64,000 nucleotides of DNA from Salmonella bongori NCTC 12419 (GTDB taxonomy: Bacteria > Pseudomonadota > Gammaproteobacteria > Enterobacterales > Enterobacteriaceae). The notes under the pieces were generated by a model. It saw only the letters and a program-made list of their open reading frames with translations, was not told where the DNA came from and made no database searches. The number at the start of each line of letters is the position of its first letter. Within the stretch, counting starts at the first letter, position 1. Below, piece after piece: positions 1 through 8,057 of the stretch. Position numbers and translations under genes: made by a program. The DNA is taken from contig NC_015761.1 in the NCBI RefSeq assembly GCF_000252995.1, positions 3,472,001 through 3,536,000 on the forward strand. The letters are read 5' to 3'.

Positions 1-352
1 CCAGTAATAACAAGCTGATAATGGGCCAGGCGTTGGCGACATCCGCCAGCAGATAGCCGAAGCCGCTGAAAAAACAGCCGCATAAGCCAAAGATGACGAT
101 TTTTTTCGGCCCGAATACATCCGCATACCGCCCGGCATGAGGACGGCTTAGCAGAGTGGCGAAATATTGCAGGCTGATGATTAGCCCCGCCCAAAAAGTG
201 CTAAACCCCATTGCGTCATGCACATAGCCAGGCAAGACGGCGAGCGGCAGGCCGATCGTCAGGTAGCTGGCAAAGTTAAACATGACAATGGAGACAATAC
301 GCAGATTGAGGCGCAATCCATTCAGCGCCGGTTCAGCGACGGGTTCGGGCAT
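1..352 (-). CDS. yhhS: MFS transporter YhhS, N-terminal part (gene runs off the window edge)
   Basis: The minus strand reads an open frame from the ATG at 352 to the window edge without a stop, starting MPEPVAEPALNG. It matches what I know of E. coli YhhS, a 12-helix major facilitator superfamily exporter of the inner membrane. About 117 residues are visible. They hold the first hydrophobic helices and an MFS motif A-like loop reading GRYADVFGPKK. The C-terminal two thirds lie before base 1. The gene is divergent from yhhT with about 130 bp between them. The substrate is not evident from sequence. Confidence is high for the family and good for the name. Confidence 0.85.
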   Translation of the reverse strand, partial: MPEPVAEPALNGLRLNLRIVSIVMFNFASYLTIGLPLAVLPGYVHDAMGFSTFWAGLIISLQYFATLLSRPHAGRYADVFGPKKIVIFGLCGCFFSGFGYLLADVANAWPIISLLLL

Positions 353-482
353 GAGAGTCACCGCAGTATTACCACTTATTTTTATTTCTATCATGGCGCG
401 CGGTGAAAATCAGTAGAGAGTTTCAGATTATCGGTATCAAGTCTGCCGCTACACTTAGAAAAAACACAACAAGGAAAACGTC

Positions 483-1532
483 ATGGTCACCGCTCAGCCC
501 GACAAAACGGGTATGCATATTCTGTTGAAACTGGCATCACTGGTCGTCATTCTCGCCGGGATTCATGCCGCGGCGGATATTATTGTCCAACTGTTACTGG
601 CGCTCTTTTTCGCTATTGTGCTTAACCCCTTAGTGACCTGGTTTATTCGCCGGGGCGTGAAGCGGCCGCTGGCTATTACTATTGTGGTCGTGGTCATGCT
701 GATCGTCCTTACCGCGCTGGTAGGCGTACTTGCCGCATCGCTTAATGAATTTATCGCCATGCTGCCTAAATACAGCAAAGAGCTGACGCGTAAGGTTTTA
801 TATCTGCAAGGCCTGATGCCGTTTCTCAATTTGCATCTGTCGCCGGAAAGCATGTTACGCGGCATGGATTCCGAGAAAATTATGCTCTTCACCACCACAC
901 TCATGACCGGCGTGTCGGGCGCGATGGCAAGTATTGTGCTACTGGTAATGACCGTGGTTTTTATGCTGTTTGAGGTGCGCCATGTGCCTTATAAATTACG
1001 CTTTGCGCTTAATAATCCACAAATCCATATTGCAGGCCTGCATCGCGCCCTGAAAGGCGTTTCGCATTATCTGGCTCTGAAAACGCTGCTTAGTCTGTGG
1101 ACAGGCGTGATTATCTGGCTGGGGCTGGCGTTAATGGGAATTCAGTTTGCGCTAATGTGGGGGGTACTGGCCTTTTTACTTAACTACGTTCCTAATATCG
1201 GTTCGGTGATATCCGCCGTTCCGCCAATGATCCAGGCGTTGTTATTTAATGGGTTTTACGAATGCGTCCTGGTCGGCACGCTATTTTTGATTGTCCATAT
1301 GGTGATAGGCAACATTATGGAACCACGTATGATGGGCCATCGTCTGGGAATGTCCACACTGGTCGTATTCCTCTCATTACTGGTCTGGGGATGGCTGTTA
1401 GGCCCGGTCGGTATGCTGCTGTCTGTTCCCTTGACCAGCGTCTGTAAAATATGGATGGAAACCACGAAAGGCGGCAGCAAGCTGGCGATCTTGCTGGGGC
1501 CGGGCCGGCCGAAAAGCCGTTTACCGGGATGA
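483..1532 (+). CDS. yhhT: AI-2E family transporter YhhT
   Basis: This 349-residue inner-membrane protein belongs to the AI-2E transporter (PerM/TqsA/YdgG-like) family. Two hydrophobic helices fill roughly residues 14-58, a third lies near 62-88, and a C-terminal cluster of helices covers about 200-330. The conserved tract LNYVPNIGSVISAVPP in the C-terminal half is typical of the family. The ATG at 483 follows an AAGGAAA Shine-Dalgarno. Family members export small signals or act as ion antiporters; the substrate of YhhT is not known to me. It sits 51 bp upstream of acpT on the same strand and may be co-transcribed with it. Confidence 0.88.
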   Translation: MVTAQPDKTGMHILLKLASLVVILAGIHAAADIIVQLLLALFFAIVLNPLVTWFIRRGVKRPLAITIVVVVMLIVLTALVGVLAASLNEFIAMLPKYSKELTRKVLYLQGLMPFLNLHLSPESMLRGMDSEKIMLFTTTLMTGVSGAMASIVLLVMTVVFMLFEVRHVPYKLRFALNNPQIHIAGLHRALKGVSHYLALKTLLSLWTGVIIWLGLALMGIQFALMWGVLAFLLNYVPNIGSVISAVPPMIQALLFNGFYECVLVGTLFLIVHMVIGNIMEPRMMGHRLGMSTLVVFLSLLVWGWLLGPVGMLLSVPLTSVCKIWMETTKGGSKLAILLGPGRPKSRLPG

Positions 1533-1583
1533 GACGACAAATGCTACAATCTCCTCTTCTTAACTGATAACGTTGGTCCTGAT

Positions 1584-2162
1584 ATGTACCGGATCGTTCT
1601 GGGAAAAGTGTCCACATTAAGCACGGGCCAGTTGCCTGACGCATTAATCGCTCAGGCGCCGCAGGGCGCTCGCCGGGCAAGCTGGCTGGCCGGGCGCGTG
1701 CTGCTCTCCCATATGCTTTCGCCGTTACCGGATATGGTTTATGGCGAACAGGGCAAACCGGCTTTCTCTGCCGGAACGCCGCTGTGGTTCAATCTCAGCC
1801 ATAGCGGCGACGATATTGCCCTATTGCTCAGCGATGAAGGCGAAGTGGGCTGCGATATTCAGACGATTCGTCCGCATGATAACTGGCGGGCACTGGCAAA
1901 CGCGGTATTCAGCCTCGGCGAACACGCTGAAATGGAAGCTGAGCATCCCAGGCAACAACTGGCCGCATTCTGGCGCATCTGGACACGTAAAGAAGCCATA
2001 GTAAAACAACGCGGCGGCAGCGCCTGGCAAATCGTCAGTGTGGACAGCACGCTGCCCTCTTCGTTATCGGTCAGCCAGTGCCAACTTGATACGCTCAGCC
2101 TGGCGGTCTGTACCCCCACACCGTTTACGCTGACTTCGCAGACGATAACAAAAGTGCAATGA
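1584..2162 (+). CDS. acpT: 4'-phosphopantetheinyl transferase AcpT
   Basis: The 192-residue product is a Sfp/AcpS-superfamily phosphopantetheinyl transferase, which moves the 4'-phosphopantetheine arm of coenzyme A to a serine of an acyl carrier protein. Both diagnostic motifs are visible: the metal-binding GCDIQ at residues 89-93 and FWRIWTRKEA at 129-138, which contains the W..KEA core. The GKPAF and FNLSHS tracts upstream are also typical. The length is close to E. coli AcpT (195 residues). AcpT acts on dedicated carrier proteins rather than the main fatty-acid ACP. No carrier-protein gene lies in this window, so its local partner is not evident. It is followed by nikR after 90 bp. Confidence 0.93.
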   Translation: MYRIVLGKVSTLSTGQLPDALIAQAPQGARRASWLAGRVLLSHMLSPLPDMVYGEQGKPAFSAGTPLWFNLSHSGDDIALLLSDEGEVGCDIQTIRPHDNWRALANAVFSLGEHAEMEAEHPRQQLAAFWRIWTRKEAIVKQRGGSAWQIVSVDSTLPSSLSVSQCQLDTLSLAVCTPTPFTLTSQTITKVQ

Positions 2163-2252
2163 CACATTAATTTTCCCTCTGGCGACGAACGTGTGTTACA
2201 AAATGCGGAGCTTTCCACGCGCCAACGCGCCACACCATAAGGTTTAAGTCAG

Positions 2253-2651
2253 ATGCAACGTGTCACCATCACCCTTGATGACGATTTACTGGAAACACTG
2301 GACAGCCTGAGCCAGCGCCGTGGCTACAATAACCGTTCGGAAGCGATTCGCGATATTTTGCGCGGCGCGCTGGCGCAGGAAACCACGCAAGAACACGGAA
2401 CACAGGGTTTTGCCGTGCTCTCATATGTTTATGAACATGAGAAACGCGACTTAGCCAGCCGCATCGTCTCTACCCAGCATCATCATCATGACTTATCGGT
2501 CGCCACGCTGCATGTGCACATCAACCATGACGATTGCCTGGAGATTGCGGTGCTGAAAGGTGATATGGGCGATGTGCAGCATTTTGCCGATGACGTAATC
2601 TCCCAGCGCGGAGTGCGTCACGGCCATTTGCAGTGTTTACCCAAAGAGTAA
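2253..2651 (+). CDS. nikR: Nickel-responsive transcriptional regulator NikR
   Basis: This 132-residue protein has an N-terminal ribbon-helix-helix DNA-binding domain (about residues 1-45, starting MQRVTITLDD) and a C-terminal ACT-like nickel-sensing domain. All four high-affinity nickel ligands of the E. coli protein are present at the same numbers: H76, H87, H89 and C95. In E. coli NikR represses nikABCDE, which lies directly upstream. Here acpT is upstream and the nik transporter operon is absent, so the regulator is an orphan at this locus. A REP element separates it from the convergent yhhJ. The start ATG at 2253 follows a weak AAGG-like site. Confidence 0.96.
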   Translation: MQRVTITLDDDLLETLDSLSQRRGYNNRSEAIRDILRGALAQETTQEHGTQGFAVLSYVYEHEKRDLASRIVSTQHHHHDLSVATLHVHINHDDCLEIAVLKGDMGDVQHFADDVISQRGVRHGHLQCLPKE

Positions 2652-2665
2652 GCACCCGTTCCCGC

Positions 2666-2701
2666 AGGCCGGATAAAGCGCAGCGCGCCGCCATCCGGCA
2701 T
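2666..2701. repeat. REP element between nikR and yhhJ
   Basis: A single palindromic unit of the form GCCGGAT...ATCCGGC lies between the convergent 3' ends of nikR and yhhJ. This is the standard enterobacterial REP sequence, which often stabilises mRNA 3' ends. Confidence 0.85.
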
Positions 2702-2706
2702 AAGAT

Positions 2707-3834
2707 TCAAGCCATCGTACTGATGGTTTTTCGAAAACGCAGCAAAGCAATGGTAAAAAATACGCCGCCAATCGCCAGCATCGTCAGAAACTGCGGCCAG
2801 ACGATACTCAAACCTGCGCCGCGATAAAGAATAGCCTGGGCAAGGCTGACAAAATGCGTCGTCGGCATGGTCAGCATAATATCCTGCACCGCCTGCGGCA
2901 TACTTTCACGCGGCGTGGAACCGCCGGAAAGCATTTGTAGCGGCAACAGCACCAGAATCATTAATAACCCCATCTGCGGCATCGAACGGGCGATGGTGCC
3001 CATAAAAATCCCAATTGAAGTGGTGGCGAACAGGCTCAGCGCCACGCCCAACATAAACAATGGGATCGATCCTTCAATCGGTACGCCAAGTACGCCTTTC
3101 ACCATCAGCATCAAAGACAAACCGGAAACCACCAGCACGACCAGCCCCATCGACCACACTTTCGCCATCATGATCTCAAAGGGTGTGACCGGCATCACCA
3201 ACAGGTGCTCTACCGTGCCATGTTCTCGCTCGCGGATCAGCGCCGAGCCGGTCAGCACTATCGCCAGCATGGTAATGTTGTTGATAATCGCCATCACGCC
3301 GCCAAACCACGCCGGGTCCAGATTTGGGTTAAAGCGCATCCGAATCTCCAGCGACACCGGCTGAACGCTATCTCCCCGCGCGCGCGCCACAAAGCTGTTG
3401 ACCTCGCCGCTAATAATATTCTGGATATAACTGTTGCCGGTAAACGCCTGGCTCATGCGCGTCGCATCGACGTTAACCTGAATATCAGGCTGACGTCCGG
3501 CCAGCACATCACGCTGGAAATTCGGCGGAATAGTGACCGCAAAGGTATAGCGTCCGGCATCCAGCCCGGCATCCATTTCCGTTGCCGTAATCATCTCCGG
3601 CGGCAGAAACCACGGGCGGTAAAAACTATTCACAATACGGTTCGACAACTGCGACTGATCCATATCGGCGATGGCGATAGGGGCAAGATGCAATGAACCG
3701 GGCAGGACGGTAGCGGAGGAGTAAACCGAAATCGTAAAGGCGAAGACGATCAGCGCCAGCATCGCTTTATCCCCCAGCAGGCTGCGTAGCTCTTTAATGC
3801 CGAGATTATAAATATTGCGTAATCCGCGCATCAC
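2707..3834 (-). CDS. yhhJ: ABC-2 type transporter permease YhhJ
   Basis: This 375-residue inner-membrane protein is an ABC-2 type (DrrB/YhiH-like) permease. It has one N-terminal membrane helix (about residues 24-45), a large periplasmic loop to about residue 170, then five helices in the C-terminal half. The tract ALIREREHGTVEHLLVMPV is the conserved cytoplasmic loop of ABC-2 exporters. It is the last gene of yhiI-rbbA-yhhJ; its start overlaps the rbbA stop by four bases, which suggests translational coupling. RbbA supplies the ATPase and YhiI the HlyD-like periplasmic adaptor, so the three likely form a tripartite exporter with an outer-membrane partner encoded elsewhere. The substrate is unknown. 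Confidence 0.92.
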   Translation of the reverse strand: MMRGLRNIYNLGIKELRSLLGDKAMLALIVFAFTISVYSSATVLPGSLHLAPIAIADMDQSQLSNRIVNSFYRPWFLPPEMITATEMDAGLDAGRYTFAVTIPPNFQRDVLAGRQPDIQVNVDATRMSQAFTGNSYIQNIISGEVNSFVARARGDSVQPVSLEIRMRFNPNLDPAWFGGVMAIINNITMLAIVLTGSALIREREHGTVEHLLVMPVTPFEIMMAKVWSMGLVVLVVSGLSLMLMVKGVLGVPIEGSIPLFMLGVALSLFATTSIGIFMGTIARSMPQMGLLMILVLLPLQMLSGGSTPRESMPQAVQDIMLTMPTTHFVSLAQAILYRGAGLSIVWPQFLTMLAIGGVFFTIALLRFRKTISTMA

Positions 3835-6575
3835 CCCTCCTGTTTTTTCAGCAGCAACACGCTCAGGCCAATCACCACCGGAATGGCAATCATCAACGGC
3901 ACAAACAACGCCCAGAGGTCCATCAGATCCAACGCTTTGGAGAACGTCCCGCGCGCAATCGTCAGAAAATGACTGGTCGGGTAGATCTCACCGATCCACC
4001 GCCCCGGCCCTTCCAGCGAAGCCACCGGATCGATCATCCCGGAGAACTGCGTTGCCGGAATAAGCGTAATGATTGCCGTACCAAAAATGGCGGCAATCTG
4101 GCTTTTCATAAATGTTGAGATCAGCAATCCCATACCGGTAGCGATGGTGATATACAGCAGCGCTGCCAGCGTCAGGGTCAAAAAGCTGCCCTTATGCGGT
4201 ACGCCAAAGACAAAGACCGATAAGGCGCAGAGCAGGAAAAAGTTAAGCATCCCCAACACGATATACGGCAACTGCTTGCCGAGCAGAAATTCGCTGCGGG
4301 TTGTGGGGGTGACGTACAGATTGATAATCGACCCCAGCTCTTTTTCACGCACCACGCTTAATGCGCTTAACATTGAGGGGATCATCATCAGCAGCAGTGG
4401 GATCACCGCCGGGACGATCGCAGGCAGGCTTTTGACATCCGGATTGTAGCGGTAGCGTGTCTCAATATTTAACAGCCCCGTTTGCCCTGTGCTCCCTGGC
4501 TGAAGGCTCATCGCCTGTTGCAGCCAGTTCTGGTGCATCGCCTGAACATAACCGCGCACCGTCTCGGCGCGGCTCGGCATCGCGCCATCGACCCAGACGC
4601 CAATCTGTACCGGCGTGCCACGGGCGATATCACGGCCAAAGTCAGGGGGAATTTCGATCGCTACCGCCACTTCGCCAGCGCGCATTCGACGGTCAAGATC
4701 GTCGTAGCTGGTCAGCGGCGGCTGTTCAACAAAATAGCGCGAACCCGCCAGATTGAGTGACCACTGTTGGCTGCTCACGGTTTGATCGCGATCGAGCACG
4801 GCAAAGCGTAGATTTTCTACGTCCATACTGATGCCGTAGCCCATAATCAGCATCAGGATCACCGTCCCCAACAGCGCCAGCGTTGAGCGCACCGGATCGC
4901 GACGCAGTTCCAACGCTTCACGGCGGCTATAGCTAAACAGGCGACGTAAGCTGAAGCCCTGACGCGGGGGTTTAACTGCCTCATGCGTTGTGCTTTTCAC
5001 CGGCGGGGCCGCAGGCTCGGCGGGCGTTCCCGCCGCCTCCTGCAGCCAGGCAATAAACGCTTCTTCCAGATTGCGAGCGCCACGCTGTGCAATCAGCGCC
5101 TGCGGCGTCCCGCTGGCGAGCACTTTACCGGCGTGCATTAGCGACATACGGTCGCAGCGCTCCGCTTCGTTCATAAAGTGGGTGGAGATAAAGATGGTGA
5201 CTTTATCCTGGCGGGAGAGATCGACCATAAGCTGCCAGAACATATCTCTGGCGACCGGATCAACGCCAGAGGTCGGCTCATCGAGAATCAGCATTTCCGG
5301 GCGATGGATCACCGCCACCGCCAGCGACAGACGCTGACGAATGCCCAGTGGTAGTGAGGCGGGCAACGCATCCTCAACCTCCTGCAGCTTAAAACGTTCG
5401 CACATCTGCGCCACGCGCTGCGGAATTTCTGCGGGCGGAAGATGAAACAGACGCGCATGCAGCTCAAGGTTTTGCCGTACGGTCAGCTCATTGTAGAGGG
5501 AGAAGGCCTGCGACATATAGCCGACCCGTCGACGGGTATCAATATCTTTCGGATCGACCGGTTGACCAAATAGCCACGCCTCCCCTTCGCTGGCGGGCAG
5601 CAGCCCGGTCAGCATTTTCATGGTGGTGGATTTACCGCAGCCGTTTGAGCCAAGAAAACCAAAAATTTCGCCGCGCGGAATGCGGAAGTTAACGCGATCG
5701 ACCGCGACAAAGGTGCCAAAACGCATGGTCAAATCCCGCGCCTCAATAGCAATATCGGCCTCTTCAGACTGATAAGGCGGAATAACGACCGGTTTATGCG
5801 CCTGACGTTGCGCTGGCGGCAACAGGGCAATAAACGCCTGTTCCAGCGTGGCGCTGCCGGTTTGCTCACGCAGTTGCTGCGCGCTGCCGGTCGCCAGCAC
5901 CTCGCCCGCATTCATCGCCACCAGCCAGTCAAAGCGCTCGGCCTCTTCCATATAGGCCGTCGCGACAAGCACGCTCATATTGCTTTGCCGCTGGCGAATA
6001 CTGTCAATCAACTCCCAGAACTGAGCGCGCGACAACGGATCAACGCCGGTGGTAGGTTCGTCGAGTATCAATAATTCCGGATCGTGAATCAGAGCGCAGC
6101 ACAGCCCCAGCTTTTGCTTCATCCCTCCGGAGAGTTTCCCGGCTGGGCGATCTCGAAACGGCGCCAGTCCGGTACTGTTCAGCAACGCCGTAATGCGCGC
6201 CTCGCGTTCCGCCTTGTCATGTCCAAACAGACGGGCAAAAAAGTCCACGTTTTCATAGACCGACAGCGTGTGATACAGGTTTTTCCCCAATCCCTGCGGC
6301 ATCCAGGCGATGCGTGGGCACACGTTACGGCGGTGTCGGGCATCGTGCATATCGCCGCCCAGGACGATAACGTTCCCTTGCTCAATCACCCGCGCGCCAG
6401 AAATCAGCGACAGCAGGCTCGACTTACCCACCCCGTCCGGACCAATCAGCCCGACCATACTACGGGCGGGAATGTCCAGCGTGATATTGTTCAGCGCGAC
6501 CGTTTTTCCGTAATGCTGGCTCACCCCCTCAAGTTGCGCCACGGGAGGAACAGGCACCAGCGTCAGCGACGTCAT
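3831..6575 (-). CDS. rbbA: Ribosome-associated ATPase / ABC transporter RbbA (YhiH)
   Basis: The 914-residue protein carries two ABC ATPase domains followed by an ABC-2 membrane domain. The first has Walker A GPDGVGKS at 45-52, signature LSGG at 148-151 and Walker B LLILDEP at 168-174. The second has Walker A GSNGCGKST at 309-317 and Walker B near 428-434, but its signature is LPLGIRQ (408-414) instead of LSGGQ. The membrane domain starts near residue 545 and includes VVREKELGSIINLYVTPTT. E. coli RbbA was named as a ribosome-bound ATPase, yet the domain order and the gene overlaps with yhiI and yhhJ (four bases each) point to an exporter. Both activities may exist; sequence alone does not decide. 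Confidence 0.93.
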   Translation of the reverse strand: MTSLTLVPVPPVAQLEGVSQHYGKTVALNNITLDIPARSMVGLIGPDGVGKSSLLSLISGARVIEQGNVIVLGGDMHDARHRRNVCPRIAWMPQGLGKNLYHTLSVYENVDFFARLFGHDKAEREARITALLNSTGLAPFRDRPAGKLSGGMKQKLGLCCALIHDPELLILDEPTTGVDPLSRAQFWELIDSIRQRQSNMSVLVATAYMEEAERFDWLVAMNAGEVLATGSAQQLREQTGSATLEQAFIALLPPAQRQAHKPVVIPPYQSEEADIAIEARDLTMRFGTFVAVDRVNFRIPRGEIFGFLGSNGCGKSTTMKMLTGLLPASEGEAWLFGQPVDPKDIDTRRRVGYMSQAFSLYNELTVRQNLELHARLFHLPPAEIPQRVAQMCERFKLQEVEDALPASLPLGIRQRLSLAVAVIHRPEMLILDEPTSGVDPVARDMFWQLMVDLSRQDKVTIFISTHFMNEAERCDRMSLMHAGKVLASGTPQALIAQRGARNLEEAFIAWLQEAAGTPAEPAAPPVKSTTHEAVKPPRQGFSLRRLFSYSRREALELRRDPVRSTLALLGTVILMLIMGYGISMDVENLRFAVLDRDQTVSSQQWSLNLAGSRYFVEQPPLTSYDDLDRRMRAGEVAVAIEIPPDFGRDIARGTPVQIGVWVDGAMPSRAETVRGYVQAMHQNWLQQAMSLQPGSTGQTGLLNIETRYRYNPDVKSLPAIVPAVIPLLLMMIPSMLSALSVVREKELGSIINLYVTPTTRSEFLLGKQLPYIVLGMLNFFLLCALSVFVFGVPHKGSFLTLTLAALLYITIATGMGLLISTFMKSQIAAIFGTAIITLIPATQFSGMIDPVASLEGPGRWIGEIYPTSHFLTIARGTFSKALDLMDLWALFVPLMIAIPVVIGLSVLLLKKQEG

Positions 6576-7639
6576 TGCGACAACCTCACCGTCAGCGAAT
6601 CAGGCCAGGGAAGCTGTTCATTCAAGCGCACCCATGCCATTCCCGGCAGGCCGGTTTTGACGTATTCCAGATGCTGTCGCAGCAGCTCTGGCGGAATACG
6701 CGCCTTCACCCGGAACATCAGCTTCAACCGTTCATCGTGGGTTTCCACGGTTTTGGGTGTGAACTGCGCGACGCTGGCGACAAAGCTGATAGTGGCTGGA
6801 ATACGCAGATTCGGCGCGGCGTCGAGTACCAGGCGTGCTTCACCGCCAATTTTCAGTTGCCCTGCCTGTTCAGTCGGCAGAAAGAAGGTCATGTAGACAT
6901 CGCTAAGGTCAACCATGTTCAGGACCCGACCACCGGCGGAAAGCACCTCTCCCGGCTCGGCCACCCGGTACTGTACCCGGCCATCGCGCGGCGCTTTTAA
7001 TTCACTGTCGTCAATGTCGGCGACAATACGCCGCTCGGTCGCCTGAGCCGCTTCCACCCGCGTTTGCGCCTGGATAATACTGGTACGCGCCGCCTCAATC
7101 GCCGCTTTCGCCGCAGAAACCTGCGCTCTGGCAGATTCCAGCGCGGCACGCGCGCTTTCGGCAGCAGCCCGGTCATCGTCCAGTTGCTGTGCGGATACCG
7201 CACCGCGTTTTGCCAGCGAGTGCGAACGGACGTGGCGTTTTGATACCGACTCCAGTTCAGCTTCACGCTGTTTCACTACGGCCTGGGCGGCGCGCATTTC
7301 ACTTTGTCGCTGCTCCTGCAACGCACGCGCAGCGGCTACCGCGCTTTCCGACTCTTTGATTTGAGCAATGGCCTCCAGCCGTTGCTCCTGCAACACTCGG
7401 GTATCCATCTTCGCCAGCACTTCTCCCTGGCGAACAAACTGCCCTTCTGACACCAGAATGGTATCAATCCGCCCGGCAATTTTGGTGGCTATATCCACTT
7501 CGGTAGCTTCGATTCGACCATTGCTGGCGGCGAACCCTTCCGGCACATCCGCAGGGCGTAGCATCCACCATACTGCAACGGCTATCACCGCCAGAATGCC
7601 CGCAATCCACCATGCCAAATGACGCTTCATGTTATCCAT
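6572..7639 (-). CDS. yhiI: HlyD-family periplasmic adaptor YhiI
   Basis: This 355-residue membrane fusion protein has one N-terminal membrane anchor (about residues 9-27), a biotinyl-lipoyl-like segment (GRIDTILVSEGQFVRQGEVL), a long alpha-helical hairpin rich in A, E, Q and R (about 85-210), and a beta-barrel C-terminal part. It is the first gene of the operon with rbbA and yhhJ and overlaps rbbA by four bases. HlyD adaptors bridge an inner-membrane pump and an outer-membrane channel. I read ATG at 7639 as the start, as in E. coli. No outer-membrane partner lies nearby; TolC is the obvious candidate by inference. Confidence 0.92.
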   Translation of the reverse strand: MDNMKRHLAWWIAGILAVIAVAVWWMLRPADVPEGFAASNGRIEATEVDIATKIAGRIDTILVSEGQFVRQGEVLAKMDTRVLQEQRLEAIAQIKESESAVAAARALQEQRQSEMRAAQAVVKQREAELESVSKRHVRSHSLAKRGAVSAQQLDDDRAAAESARAALESARAQVSAAKAAIEAARTSIIQAQTRVEAAQATERRIVADIDDSELKAPRDGRVQYRVAEPGEVLSAGGRVLNMVDLSDVYMTFFLPTEQAGQLKIGGEARLVLDAAPNLRIPATISFVASVAQFTPKTVETHDERLKLMFRVKARIPPELLRQHLEYVKTGLPGMAWVRLNEQLPWPDSLTVRLSQ

Positions 7640-7933
7640 AATCGACCCGCCGTAATCCCTGTTGTCTAACCATGCGTGTCACAAAGCCCGCCGGGCGCGC
7701 GCTCAGCGGAGGTTTCCATCCGGGATAAGAGGGAAAGGAATAAACAGGCCGCGCGGCAAACCGACGATAAACGTCCGCTCGCTGCTAAAGAAAGTGAATG
7801 ATGAAGATGTCGTGAAATCGGGTAGTAATGTTGTCATCATCAGCGTTCCTGGCCGTAAATGAAACACGCATACTCATAAGTCCTGTTGATTAGATACTAA
7901 CACTTGTATTTGTTATGTCTATTCGCTTGTCCC
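7640..7933. other. Intergenic stretch upstream of yhiI with no confident gene
   Basis: About 290 bases hold the yhiI leader and promoter. A 45-codon minus-strand frame (7703-7840) starts ATG-ATG after an AGGA-like site, but I see no recognisable domain and treat it as unproven. In E. coli this interval carries yhiJ, yhiL and yhiM, none of which I find here. Confidence 0.4.
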
Positions 7934-8056
7934 GACAATCTCGCCGCCAACGTAATGGCGAAAACCGACGGCGACCGTACACGGGCCGCCGTGATGTTGG
8001 GGATCAGCGCAACAACGCTGTGGCATAAACGAAAAGAATATCCTCTCAACGGTTAG
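7934..8056 (+). pseudogene. Remnant of an NtrC-type regulator: Fis-like C-terminal helix-turn-helix
   Basis: A 40-codon open stretch ends in TAG at 8054-8056. It encodes DRTRAAVMLGISATTLWHKR, which closely resembles the Fis-type helix-turn-helix (HTH_8) that ends sigma54-dependent activators, where the usual form is GN.T.AA..LGISR.TLYRKLK.Y. An in-frame TAA lies about 35 bases further upstream, and no AAA+ or receiver domain precedes it. I infer the decayed 3' end of a regulator gene otherwise deleted. The fragment ends one base before the stop codon of the convergent yhiN. E. coli has unrelated genes (yhiJLM) in this interval, so it has been rearranged. Confidence 0.65.
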
Positions 8057-8057
8057 T

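Noticed and set aside
3815..5337. Several plus-strand frames opposite rbbA
   Set aside because: They are shadows of the two ABC domains and the membrane domain, with no independent support.
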